In this document: one piece after another, positions 11,155 through 21,081 of the stretch
How the letters are laid out: every line of letters starts with the position of its first letter
Position numbering within the stretch: position 1 is the stretch's first letter
Assembly: GCA_946800325.1 (NCBI GenBank)
Contig: OX326957.1
Coordinates: 54,121,798 to 54,185,797 of the forward strand
DNA: 64,000 nucleotides
Direction of reading: 5' to 3'
Source: Luzula sylvatica
Lineage: Eukaryota > Streptophyta > Magnoliopsida > Poales > Juncaceae
Program-made: the position numbers and the translations under genes
The notes under the pieces: generated by a model
The model's database searches: none
What the model was told of the DNA's origin: nothing
What the model saw: only the letters and a program-made list of their open reading frames with translations

Positions 11155-12040
11155 ACAAATTAGAACATAGACGCACAGAATTTCCCGCGCGCGTCCTGCT
11201 AGTTGCTTATGAAAAAAGGAAAAAAATATTGGGTTAATTATAACAATAATTCAGCATCATTTTTTGAAAATTTATCAGAAAATCTGGAACAAAATTTAAC
11301 AAAACAAATTTAATAAAAAATAATTATAATAAAACTAATAAAAATTATAGGAAATTTTTTATAAGACTATTTTCATATTCATAAATAACTTTAAACGCCA
11401 TCTTTAAAACTTTCAAACATGCATAAATCAATACCATAAAATACTCAAACATCATGAAATATATCCTAAAACATTAAATTGAATCCATAATCATCAAAAT
11501 AAATCATGGATAAATTAAATCTTAAATTCCTACTTAAATAATCCAAATAATTCCTAAATCATTTAATGCAACTTCTCAACTTAATTACAAAACAAAGCCC
11601 CAAATTAATTGGCGACATAAATGACTCCATGCTACTCTTGCCAAATATCTAAAAATATATGTTTACCTCGTGAGTACCAAATTAACTGAAATATTTGAAT
11701 TGGTTTAATACATATAATTTTGTTTTAAAAACATATTGCTAAATATATACAAACATAGTACTTATAAACACCAATTCAAATATCAGACCCATGAAATCCT
11801 ATTATGTGTACATCTTGGTCTTAGATAACATAATCTAATTCTAACGGTCTAATTTAATCCAGCTAAGATTATCACAATCTAATTGTAACGTTAACATTTT
11901 TCTATATTAAACAAAATACACTTGGTCCATGATTTAATGACAGTACAGAGATTAGTATTATCACATGGTGTATGTCTTAAACCTGTACGCCTCTTTTAGG
12001 AAGATTGTAATTTATTTCAACACCGCTCCTATAGTTTGTC
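11155..12040. other. AT-rich noncoding stretch
   Basis: No gene is recognised. A GCGCGC-rich motif followed by CTAGT at 11,199-11,203 resembles a second Helitron-like 3' end but has no convincing hairpin. From about 11,240 the sequence is shared with the inverted copy ending at 25,402. Confidence 0.5.
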
Positions 12041-13200
12041 GATAAATAAAGAACCCCTCACCCCTCTTCATCTTTGTCGTCCCCAAATTAGCCATTACCG
12101 TTCTCTCTCCTCACAAAAAAACCTCTTTCCTTCTCCCTTCTCTTATCTGTTCTTTCCAACGATGAAATTGAGGAACAATGGAATGGATCAAGATACTTAA
12201 CAGAGAATCTCACCTCACAGTTCTATTTCGCCTATTGTGTTTCTTCTTCCCCAACTTCTTCTTTCGCTACCAGAAAAGAAATCAAATCGACCAACCCAAT
12301 AAAACGATCGATTGGGATACTAGAACATTCTTCTTTCCTTGTGGACTCATGCTGTTCGAGGATGTAAGTAATTCTCATGAACCTTTGTATTTTTATTCTC
12401 TTTGATCTTTGAGTAAATGGTTCTGTTTCTCACCCAATCAAGGCAGTAATTGTTTCTCTTTGGTTTTTTATTCTCATTTCTTGATTATCGCTTTCTAGTA
12501 TCTCTCAACTCATACACATACAAATTTCCTGTCAATTTTGCATTGAAAATACATATTCGATTTCTTTGATCTGTTATAAATGATGAAATCCTCATGGATT
12601 ATTGATCATCTGAACTATTTTTATGATTGATTTTATAGTTTGTAATTTTTTAGGCACACGTTCATTTGATTAGATCTGCCATCTTGCTTCGTTTCCTTAA
12701 AACTCGTAAATAATTTGTTTTTTGTACTTTCTGCCTTCGAATAACTTTAAGCGTCCCTTTTTATGAATTGATTTCGTAGTCTGAAAAGTTTTTCGATAAC
12801 TAATTCAGGAACACATTTGATTGATCTTGTAGCCTTAACAATTCCATTTTGTGCTTTCAGGCTTGAACTCACGTTCTTAGATCTGATGTTATGAATTTAT
12901 GCGATTTTGGTGGGGTCGAGATGAAAGCTGACAAGGTATAACGAATTTGAAATTAACATAATTTTCTTATCAAGTTCCAGTTTTAATAATTTCAAAATAA
13001 TTATTTTTTGTCTTGCATTAATTACCAGGATTCGAAGGCCCGTGATTATTTAACAAGACGTGAATACAATTAGGTGCGTGTGGACTGTGAACTTTGTCTT
13101 TATATTTCTCTCTTAATTGTGATTTATTGTTCATTTTCCATGAAATTACAATTTATAGTTCTGGTTTTTTTGTGCAGGGTCCCACATAATACAAATAAAT
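12041..13200 (+). promoter_or_regulatory. Promoter, leader and exon/intron-like unit
   Basis: A TATA-like GATAAATAAA at 12,041-12,050 is followed by a pyrimidine-rich leader, ATGs at 12,162 and 12,178, and a GAT|GTAAGT donor-like site near 12,364. A TTTTTGTGCAG acceptor-like site lies near 13,177. The same unit is at 36,792-37,950 and, inverted, at 23,435-24,586. The frame of the 75-codon ORF at 12,178 is kept in copy 2 but not in the inverted copy, which has indels. It therefore reads as an untranslated or captured gene start, not a conserved coding gene. Transcription is inferred only. Confidence 0.4.
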
Positions 13201-13296
13201 GAAGAAATGGAACCAGAAAAAGACAACTTTTTTAAGCACAACAAAAATGACAGTTCTCTTAATTTTGTTTTTGTGTCTTTGTATGTGTGGCGTGTA

Positions 13297-13371
13297 TGTT
13301 CTCTGTGTGTGGGTTATTGTATGTGTATGTGTGTGTGTGTTTGTGTGTGTGTGTGGATCATTGCATGTGTA

Positions 13372-13409
<38 letters not shown>

Positions 13410-13433
13410 CTAATGTATGCGTGTGTGTGTGTG
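13297..13433. repeat. (GT)n microsatellite with interruptions
   Basis: About 135 bp of TG/GT dinucleotides with a few A and C interruptions, directly upstream of the G-run minisatellite. The counterparts are 38,048-38,184 and, inverted as (AC)n, 23,201-23,343. Confidence 0.95.
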
Positions 13434-14104
13434 GGGTTCGGCCTTGGAGGGGGAGGGGAGTCCGGCCCAAGTGGGGCCGGGTCTTGGAGGGGGAGGGAGG
13501 TCCGGCCCAAATGGGGCCGGGCCTCGGGGGGGAGGGGTCCGGCCCAATCAGGGCCGGGCCAGGGGGGATCCGGCCCAAGCGGGGTCGGGCCTCGGGGAGG
13601 GGGGGTCCGGCCCAAGCGGGGTCGGGCCTCGGGGGGGGGGGGTCTGGCCCAAGAGGGGCCGGGCCTCGGGGGGGGGGGTCCGGCCAAAACGGGGCCGGGC
13701 CTCGGGGGGGGTCCGGCCCAAGCGGGGCCGGGCCTCGGGGGGGGGGGGTCCGGCCCAAGCGGGGCCGGGTCTCGGGGGGGGGGGTCCGGCCCAAGAGGGC
13801 TGGGCCTCGGGGGGGGGGGTCCGGCCCAAGCTGGCCGGGCCTCGGGGGGAGGGTGGTCCGGCCCAAGCGGGGCCGGGCCTGGGGGTGGGGTCCGGCCCAA
13901 GCAGGGCCGGGCCTCGGGGGGGGGGGGGGGGGTTCGGCCCAAGCGGGGCCGGACATCGCGGGAGGTCCGTCCCAAGTGGGGGACGGACCCCGGGGGCGGG
14001 GGGTCCGGACCTCGGGGGGGGGGACCCCACCCCCACCCCTCGGCGGGGGGTGCGGGCCTCGTGGGAGTGGGGGTCCGGCCCAAGCGGGGGGGGGGGGGGG
14101 GGGG
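13434..14104 (+). repeat. G-run minisatellite (G-quadruplex-prone), copy 1
   Basis: About 18 imperfect units of 30-42 bp are built as GGTCCGGCCCAAGCGGGGCC, GGGCCTC and then a run of 5-18 G. Unit length varies with the G run. Because the unit lacks stop triplets, long frames stay open on both strands; their Gly/Pro/Arg-rich products are artefacts of composition. The array has dense runs of four or more G, so quadruplex formation is plausible. It is shorter in copy 2 and present as C runs in the inverted copy. Confidence 0.95.
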
Positions 14105-15594
14105 TTGATAATATTATTGGCAATAATTTCTTGTAAAGTTTGATAATATTTGGTTACATATTATATATTGGGTGAAAGACGAACTTATAAACTAATTATG
14201 AAAAAAAAAATTACAAACACAAAATCTTTTGCAAATAATATAAAGATCTTCATTAAATTTTGATAATTAAGATTTTCTCCTCAATTATACAACAGATATG
14301 TGATTTTTGTACAATTTTTTTCAAGATCATCTCGTAAGGATACTTTTGTCATTTACAAATATTTTCTTTTTATATTTCATATTATCCGTAGTTCTTAGGT
14401 TTTATGACTTTTCAAACACCATGCTAAAGTTTGGGATTAATGAGGTGTAACTACTTATACCTAAAATTATTTATCCTCATGGTATTTTGCTCCCAAACAA
14501 AGGGGTGAATGGAATACATGGATTCATTCATATTTGGTGGAATACTTGTGAGTTTTGTGGATGATACTTCTTTTGTTCGATTTGATACATGCAGTGATAG
14601 AAGACGAGGATAAAATGGAGGCAAATGTTCAATAAGAGAGAAGAAAGATGAGAGAAATCACATGGGACATAATTAGGTGAATATTTTAGTTAAGAACTAA
14701 AGGGTGTTTTAGTCAAAATCTAGAATTTATAAACTTAACTCTTGTCTAATTTAACGGAAAGTTAATGTTTTGGACAAATCTGATATTTTCTAAGTTTCAA
14801 ATGAACAAATTTGATAGGCTATTAACTTTAGAGGGACAAATATTTTAGAGGGATAAATTTGATATTCATGACTTTAAAAGGAACATACAAGAAATTATTG
14901 TTTTTGCTAGCATATATAAGAATATATATATGTTTAGTATTTTGCTATCTATATCAAATTATTGTCGTCTAAGTGTTAATTTAAAAATTCTAACATAACT
15001 CATCTTACAACGTGTACAAAAGTTGTTTCTTATTCCTAAAATTATTAAAAAAAACAATAACACTCATAGCATTATCGTACAATAATTACACATTTTTATT
15101 TTTATTTCTCTATGCAGTAACTTTTTTTTTACAACGAGATGCAAAATTCACATGATTTTTTTTACAATTACCTCACAAATATATGTAATCTGAAAATATG
15201 ATAATCATTTGAGAAAATACTGAATAAAGAAAAACAAAGGAAAAAAAATGAATAGATGATGCTAATTGTTATAATTGGATTGCATGGACCCACGTGAACA
15301 TTTTTTTATTCTCGTTGTTACATTTGTCATTTTTTCTATCCAAAAAAAGGCATCATCACAAAATTATAAGTAAATCCAATACAGATTCATAAAATTCTAA
15401 AAAATTATACACCAGTTATACAAATATAAAGAAGAATGTTCTTGAAAAAATCACACTGGCATCATGACTATAAAATTGGAGGTCACTATAAATTTTTTGA
15501 TATTTTGAAGTTTATTATAACAATTAAAATATTAATAATATGCAAAATATCAACATGTCATTACATTTAAAAGAAGTATATTATGTGTTGTTGT
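14105..15594. other. AT-rich noncoding stretch
   Basis: No gene or terminal structure is recognised. The region is conserved in copy 2 (38,788-40,277) and in the inverted copy (about 21,082-22,398), so it belongs to one repeated unit. Confidence 0.6.
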
Positions 15595-16201
15595 TAGGGA
15601 TGTAAACGGTTCGGATATTATCCGAACCGACCCGAACCGAATCCGCCTAAATATCCGGATCCAAACGGATCCGGATTCGGTTTTGATAATTGGGATCGGA
15701 TCCGGATCCGAATAACAGTATAAAAACGGATATCCGTTTTTGAAAATTCATTATGTTTTTATATAACTATGGTCTCTTATAGATCCAATATAAGTTTATG
15801 TTTTCATGACTTATAATTGATAAACTAAGTCCATTCTAAAAGAAAATGAATCTTTCATGTATGTTTTTTCAAATTCCAAAACATTTGACAAATAATTGAT
15901 TTTGTTTCGTAAAATTATAATGTCCTTTTATGTATTATTTAAGTATTATTTTGATATTGTTTGAGATTCGTTGGTAAAATAGATAGTTATGTTACATACA
16001 AAATATCCGTTTGAACTATCCGAATAATATCCAGATTCGTATCCGTATCCGAGATATCCGAATCGAATCCGTATCCGTTTAATATCCGAACCGTATCCGG
16101 ATCCGGGAATATTCGTATTCGTATCCGTATCCGAAAAAAAATACGGATCCGGATCTGGTATGACCACTATCCGAACCGGATCCGAACCGTTTACACCCCT
16201 A
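15595..16201. mobile_element. Non-autonomous hAT element, 607 bp, copy 1
   Basis: Terminal inverted repeats TAGGGRTGTAAACGGTTCGG lie at both ends (one mismatch), with an exact 8-bp target duplication GTTGTTGT at 15,587-15,594 and 16,202-16,209. Subterminal DNA is rich in ATCCGAA/TTCGGAT motifs, as is usual for hAT elements. There is no transposase: the only frame (15,946-16,167, minus) is a by-product of the ATCCG repeats. The inverted copy at 21,074-21,081 keeps a single GTTGTTGT with no element, which confirms both boundaries. Confidence 0.96.
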
Positions 16202-16876
16202 GTTGTTGTAGTGTTTCAAATATTGAATTAATATTTTGTATCATATATAATGCATACTTGCTAAAGAATATGCATCAATTGGGTCAATTGTTCTTTCTAC
16301 ACATAAAGTTCATGGGGACTTCTATCATATATCTTTTTATATCGTGCCTTACATAGAAAAACATAGAAAGAAAGAAAAGGTATTTTCGATATTCAAAAAT
16401 TGAAGTATTTGATTTTGCTTCTCTCCATTTCGTCAATGATTTGTACTCTCAATTATTTCTATTTATTCACTCTTATGTTTGTTCCATCAGTTACTATTTT
16501 TAATTGGACGATTATTATACAAGTTATATATATGTTTTGTGATGTAATACTACCAGTATCAAATTATATTTCAAACTTACACCTGCGAAAAAATATGTCA
16601 CACAAGAATTTAACCATGACACATCCTGCAAAACTAATTGAATTGTATCACAAATCATAAAACTATAACTTCCAATCATAAAACATACATCTAAGTGAAG
16701 TATAAAAGAAGAATATAAGTATACCGTAAAACACATTTAACTAAAGAGAAAAATAATATCCAAACATATACAAATATACAAACGCTAGAGAGTAAACTCT
16801 AGATTATACATTCTCAATGATCAACCAGTTTCATCAAATTAATAACCAATAAAGTTAGAACAAAGAAATTATTTCA

Positions 16877-17000
16877 GTCGATGGGCCCATAGCCTAGTTG
16901 GTTGTGTGTGAGACACAAAAAATTATGTATTGTGAGAGGTTGTGGGTTCGATCCACATATGGAGGATATATGAGCCTTTTCCATTTATAATAAAAAAAAC
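16877..17000 (+). mobile_element. tRNA-derived SINE, copy 1
   Basis: This 124-bp element has an A-box-like TAGCCTAGTTGG at 16,890-16,901 and a B box GGTTCGATCC at 16,945-16,954, about 43 bp apart, with a short A-rich tail. It is flanked by an exact 11-bp target duplication AAATTATTTCA at 16,866-16,876 and 17,001-17,011. The internal promoter would be read by RNA polymerase III. It does not fold as a functional tRNA: an insertion between the boxes disrupts the cloverleaf. The family is not named. Confidence 0.88.
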
Positions 17001-17025
17001 AAATTATTTCATCAAATTCACTTCT

Positions 17026-17664
17026 AAGTTTATGTTTGCATGACTTATAATTGATAAACTAAGTTCATTCTAAAAGAAAATGAATCTTTCATGTATGTTT
17101 TTTCAAATTCCAAAATATTTGACAAATAATTGATTTTGTTTCGTAAAATTATAATGTCATTTTATGTATTATTTAAGTATTATTTTGATATTGTTTGAGA
17201 TTCGTTGGTAAAATAGATAGTTATGTTACATACAAAATATCCGTTTGAATTATCCGAATAATATCCAGATTCGTATCCGTATACGAAATATCTGAACCAA
17301 ATCGGTATCCGTTTAATATCCGAACCGTATCCGGATCCGGGAATATCCGTATTCGTATCCGTATCCGAAAAAAATACGGATCCGGATCTGGTATGACCAC
17401 TATCCGAACCGGATCCGAACCGTTTACACCCCTAGTTGTTGTAGTGTTTCAAATATTGAATTAATATTTTGTATCATATATAATGCATACTTGCTAAAGA
17501 ATATGCATCAATTGGATCAATTGTTCTTTCTACACATAAAGTTCATGGGGACTTCTATCATATATCTTTTATAAAAAGGTATTTTCGATATTCAAAAATT
17601 GAAGTATTTGATTTTGTTTCTCTCCATTTCGTCAATTATTTGTACTCTCAATTATTTCTATTTA
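17026..17664. repeat. Partial tandem copy of the hAT right half and flank
   Basis: The segment repeats 15,791-16,459 with a few differences and a deletion near 17,572. It includes the right end of the hAT element (to CCCCTA at 17,434) and its right-hand GTTGTTGT. The left TIR is absent, so it is a truncated, immobile copy made by duplication. Confidence 0.92.
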
Positions 17665-17744
17665 GGGAAAATTTGATATGTAGCCCAAAAAAGAATGGAA
17701 ATACCCTAAATAGTCAGGAAAGTTTGAAAATTTGGAATATAACA

Positions 17745-17984
17745 CTCTCGACTTTTGAAAAGTCGAGAGGATGGAGAGATGTCGACTTTTGAAAAGTCGA
17801 CAGATTATAAAACAGCTTTTCGTCTTAAACTCCTGTTAATTACGTGTTAAAACCGCTCGACTTTTGAAAAGTCGAGAGGATATTAAATCATCCCACCAGC
17901 CAACATCCTCCAACAGCCACATCTAATCCTCTTGACTTTTGAATAGTCGAGAGGAATCTCTCAACTTTTCAAAAGTTGAGAGAT
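17745..17984. repeat. Cluster of five GACTTTTGAAAAGTC palindromes
   Basis: Five hairpin-capable palindromes of 21-29 bp lie in 240 bp, at 17,745-17,769, 17,781-17,801, 17,856-17,876, 17,928-17,954 (imperfect) and 17,956-17,984. All share the core GACTTTTGAAAAGTC or its variant AACTTTTCAAAAGTT, with different flanking arms (CTCTC/GAGAG, GTC/GAC). The DNA between them is not repeated. Function is unknown. Confidence 0.9.
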
Positions 17985-18035
17985 TTCAAAATTTGATATA
18001 TTTCCCCAGATTGTACCATAACATCATCTTAGGGT

Positions 18036-19116
18036 GAACAAGATAAACCCAAAAAACGGCCATTCATTTCTTTCAGCTTAGGGTGAATGCTGAGGCTGGT
18101 GAACAAGATAAACCCAAAATACGGCCATTCATTTCTTTCAGCTTAAGGTGAATGCTGAGGCTGGTGAACAAGATAAACCCAAAAAACGGCCATTCATTTC
18201 TTTCAGCTTAAGGTGAATGCTGAGGCTGGTGAACAAGATAAACCCAAAAAACGTCCATTCATTTCTTTCAGCTTAAGGTGAATGCTGAGGCTGGTGAACA
18301 AGATAAACCCAAAAAACGGCCATTCATTTCTTTCAGCTTAAGGTGAATGCTGAGGCTGGTGAACAAGATAAACCCAAAAAACGACCATTCATTTCTTTCA
18401 GCTTAAGGTGAATGCTGAGGCTGGTGAACAAGATAAACCCAAAAAACGACCATTCATTTCTTTCAGCTTAAGGTGAATGCTGAGGCTGCTGAACAAGATA
18501 AACCCAAAAAACGGTCATTCATTTATTTCAGCTTAAGGTGAATGCTGAGGCTGGTGAACAAGATAAACCCAAAAAACGGCCATTCATTTCTTTCAGCTTA
18601 AGGTGAATGCTGAGGCTGGTGAACAAGATAAACCCAAAAAACGGCCATTCATTTCTTTCAGCCTAAGGTGAATGCTGAGGCTGGTGAACAAGATAAACCC
18701 AAAAAACGGCCATTCATTTCTTTCAGCCTAAGGTGAATGCTGAGGCTGGTGAACAAGATAAACCCAAAAAACGGCCATTCATTTCTTTCAGCTTAAGGTG
18801 AATGCTGAGGCTGGTGAACAAGATATACCCAAAAAACGGCCATTCATTTCTTTCAGCTTAAGGTGAATGTTGAGGCTGGTGAACAAGATAAACCCAAAAA
18901 ACGGTCATTCATTTCTTTCAGCTTAAGGTGAATGCTGAGGCTGGTGAACAAGATAAACCCAAAAAACGGCAATTCATTTCTTTCAGCTTAAGGTGAATGC
19001 TGAGGCTGGTGAACAAGATAAACCCAAAAAACGGCCATTCATTTCTTTCAGTTTAAGGTGAATGTTGAGGCTGGTGAACAAGATAAACCCAAAAAACAGT
19101 CATTCATTTCTTTCAG
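18036..19116. repeat. 65-bp minisatellite, about 16.6 units
   Basis: Head-to-tail units start with GAACAAGATAAACCC and contain TTCATTTCTTTCAGC and GGTGAATGCTGAGG. The period is exactly 65 bp across several consecutive units, and identity is high. The same unit forms the 10.7-unit array at 33,674-34,367, where it is joined to the truncated Helitron. TTTCAG|CTTAAGG repeats a splice-acceptor-like string, but no coding frame runs through the array. Confidence 0.97.
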
Positions 19117-19185
19117 ATGGGGAACATAAAGTCCACTCTGAAATTTCAAAAAAAAAAAAAAATTTATGATTTTGACCTTTTTTTT

Positions 19186-19826
19186 AAATTGAAGTTCTAC
19201 AAATGGTATTATATAACTACATAAAATAATGTAGTGACTCATAATACAAAAAAATATATTTACTAATTTGAAAATAAAGATAATATAATATTAGCATTAA
19301 CAAATAGATTAATTAAACAACAAAATTATATAAGTTGTGTGTGTCAATATAAATTTAACAAAAAAATTCATATTGCTTACCGTGTGAAACATTACATTGA
19401 ATATCAAGCCTAAGGAATCATCCTCTAGTTTGGATTTAAAATATCAAATATGGCATTGTTTAAGGACGTGACTTAAAAATTATTACAAAATTATATGTAG
19501 TAATTTGTGTATCGCTATTTTGTAAATATAATGTATTGTTAATAATAACATAGGAATATAACAAAATATATGCATTGTTCAAGTAAATATATTGGATCAT
19601 TGTTTTAGTATTTAAATCACATAATGTATTGTTAATAATAACAATATAATATTTATTTTTATTTATTACATAACAATGTGTCATATCATATCTCAAAAAA
19701 AAAATATACATTGATATCACTCTATATATCAAAGTGAGTTGAATAGGGTGCATATATATCATATCATATCATCATCATCATCATAGTATTAATTTTAAAC
19801 ATTTCATGAGAAACTGACACGTGCCC
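19186..19826. repeat. Dispersed repeat of about 0.64 kb, copy b
   Basis: Diverged copy of 2,308-2,967, placed directly after the minisatellite through a poly-A/T junction. It is the closest relative of 34,434-35,053: both share the preceding GATGGGGAACATAAAG segment. Confidence 0.85.
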
Positions 19827-20974
19827 AGCCCAGGCATATACTCTGCCATCATATTTGAACACCACATCCTCAATTCTCTAAGTAACCCACTTAATTAACT
19901 TATGAATTAATATTATTCTTCAAATAGTTGTTAATAAAAATAGTTACTAAATAGTATTTTTTACCAAATTAGCAATGCATGAGTGAACATCAAAACTAGC
20001 ATTAAAATAATATTGTCGTTGTTTCTAATTTCAATAGCTAATTTTATTTCAGCAGTATGTTTTGTAATAATTATTTTTATTCGGTTTAGGGTTTGGAGAA
20101 ATGTAGTATTTTTAGTTACCGATATTATAAAATCCGGTCCCTTATTTTGGTTTTTCTGTACCGGATTTTTAATTTTTTTTTTGTATAAATTAACGTTAAC
20201 TACTGAAATTGTGATTAATTTTAAAATTTAAACCTACGGATGTTTAAAATTCGGTGGTTAGTGGTAATTAAAACTACGGGATTTTAAAATCCGTTTGTTA
20301 GTGCTAATTAAATCTACGAAAATTAAAAATTCGGTGTTTAGTCAGATTTAATGGTCCGGATTTTTAGAACTCGATTTTAGTGCTAATTAAACCTTACATT
20401 TTTAAAATACGGTGGCTACGAAATTTAAAAATCCGTTCCCAATTATTTCTAGAATATTTTCAAAAAGGAGGTGAGTTTTTGAATTTTGATCCCAAAAGGG
20501 ATCACATAAAGAAAATGCTCCTAAATTTTTTGTAACAATGTGAAAGATATACTTTTTATTATAATTAAGTTCATTGTAAGAAATATATAATTGAACGGCT
20601 AATATTTAATTTTTGCAATTAAATTGTCACCAAAATTTAAGTAATAGCATATATATATTTTAATAGATAATAGTTTTTTTCTGCATTTTATAGAAGACAT
20701 TTGTAACAGTTATATACTTTTGATGGAAACTTAGGAGAAAAACATATTAATAATATTGTCATATTTGTATAAGAATTCATGATGTTTAATCATATTTCAA
20801 AGGAATACACGTAACATGTTCAGAAATTCTTTTTGTACACCAGAAAATGAAACTGCGTGTGTAATTTATTTATAGATGGATATGTATACATGTTGTATTG
20901 ATATTTTGCAACTAATAGCTTTACGAGATATTTTGCAACTAATAGCTTTACGATGTTATTCGAAAACAGCTATG
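19827..20974. other. AT-rich DNA with degenerate palindromic repeats
   Basis: From about 20,090 to 20,460 there are four or five decayed units of about 55-60 bp containing ACGGATTTTAAAATCCG-like palindromes (best copy 20,276-20,294) and GTTAGTGCTAATTA. They recall subterminal repeats of CACTA-type elements, but no CACTA end is present. A 27-bp direct repeat (TTTTGCAACTAATAGCTTTA core) occurs at about 20,900-20,955. The 82-codon hydrophobic frame at 19,983-20,231 is probably fortuitous. Confidence 0.4.
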
Positions 20975-21073
20975 AGTTTTATGTGTACAAAGAACAATTG
21001 ACCCAATTGATGCATATTCTTTTTCAAGTATGCATTATATGATACAAAATATTAATTCAATATTTGAAACACT

Positions 21074-21081
21074 ACAACAAC
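21074..21081 (-). other. Empty target site of the hAT element
   Basis: ACAACAAC (GTTGTTGT on the minus strand) occurs once, between flanks that match both sides of the hAT insertion at 15,595-16,201. This is the pre-insertion state. Confidence 0.95.

Larger units (their letters stand above)
10328..17025. repeat. Segmental duplication, copy 1, right arm
   Basis: Collinear with 35,081-41,707 and nearly identical. It begins inside the Helitron at TTGAAATTTTCTGG and ends at CACTTCT, just after the SINE target duplication. Beyond 17,025 copy 1 jumps into a tandem copy of the hAT region, while copy 2 continues into other DNA. Confidence 0.95.

Noticed and set aside
11183..11203. Second Helitron 3' end (GCGCGC then CTAGT)
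   Set aside because: The hairpin is weak and no matching 5' end was found. Only the CTAG at 11,150-11,153 has the full hairpin-plus-spacer layout.
12178..12405. 75-codon ORF conserved in copies 1 and 2
   Set aside because: The older inverted copy has frame-breaking indels in the same region, so conservation reflects recent duplication only.
13153..14143. Long overlapping frames on both strands (Gly/Pro/Arg-rich, up to about 310 codons), also at 22,261-23,481 and 37,904-38,826
   Set aside because: The G-run unit lacks stop triplets in any frame, so all frames stay open. Frames are not conserved between copies and unit lengths are not multiples of three.
16877..16960. Possible tRNA gene
   Set aside because: It has A and B boxes but a long insertion between them, an A-rich tail and target duplications. 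It is a SINE.
18036..19116. CRISPR-like repeat array
   Set aside because: Units are contiguous with no unique spacers, in a plant genome; it is a minisatellite.
19983..20231. Small hydrophobic membrane-like protein
   Set aside because: The region is AT-rich with no homology, no second copy and no promoter; the hydrophobic composition follows from T-rich DNA.
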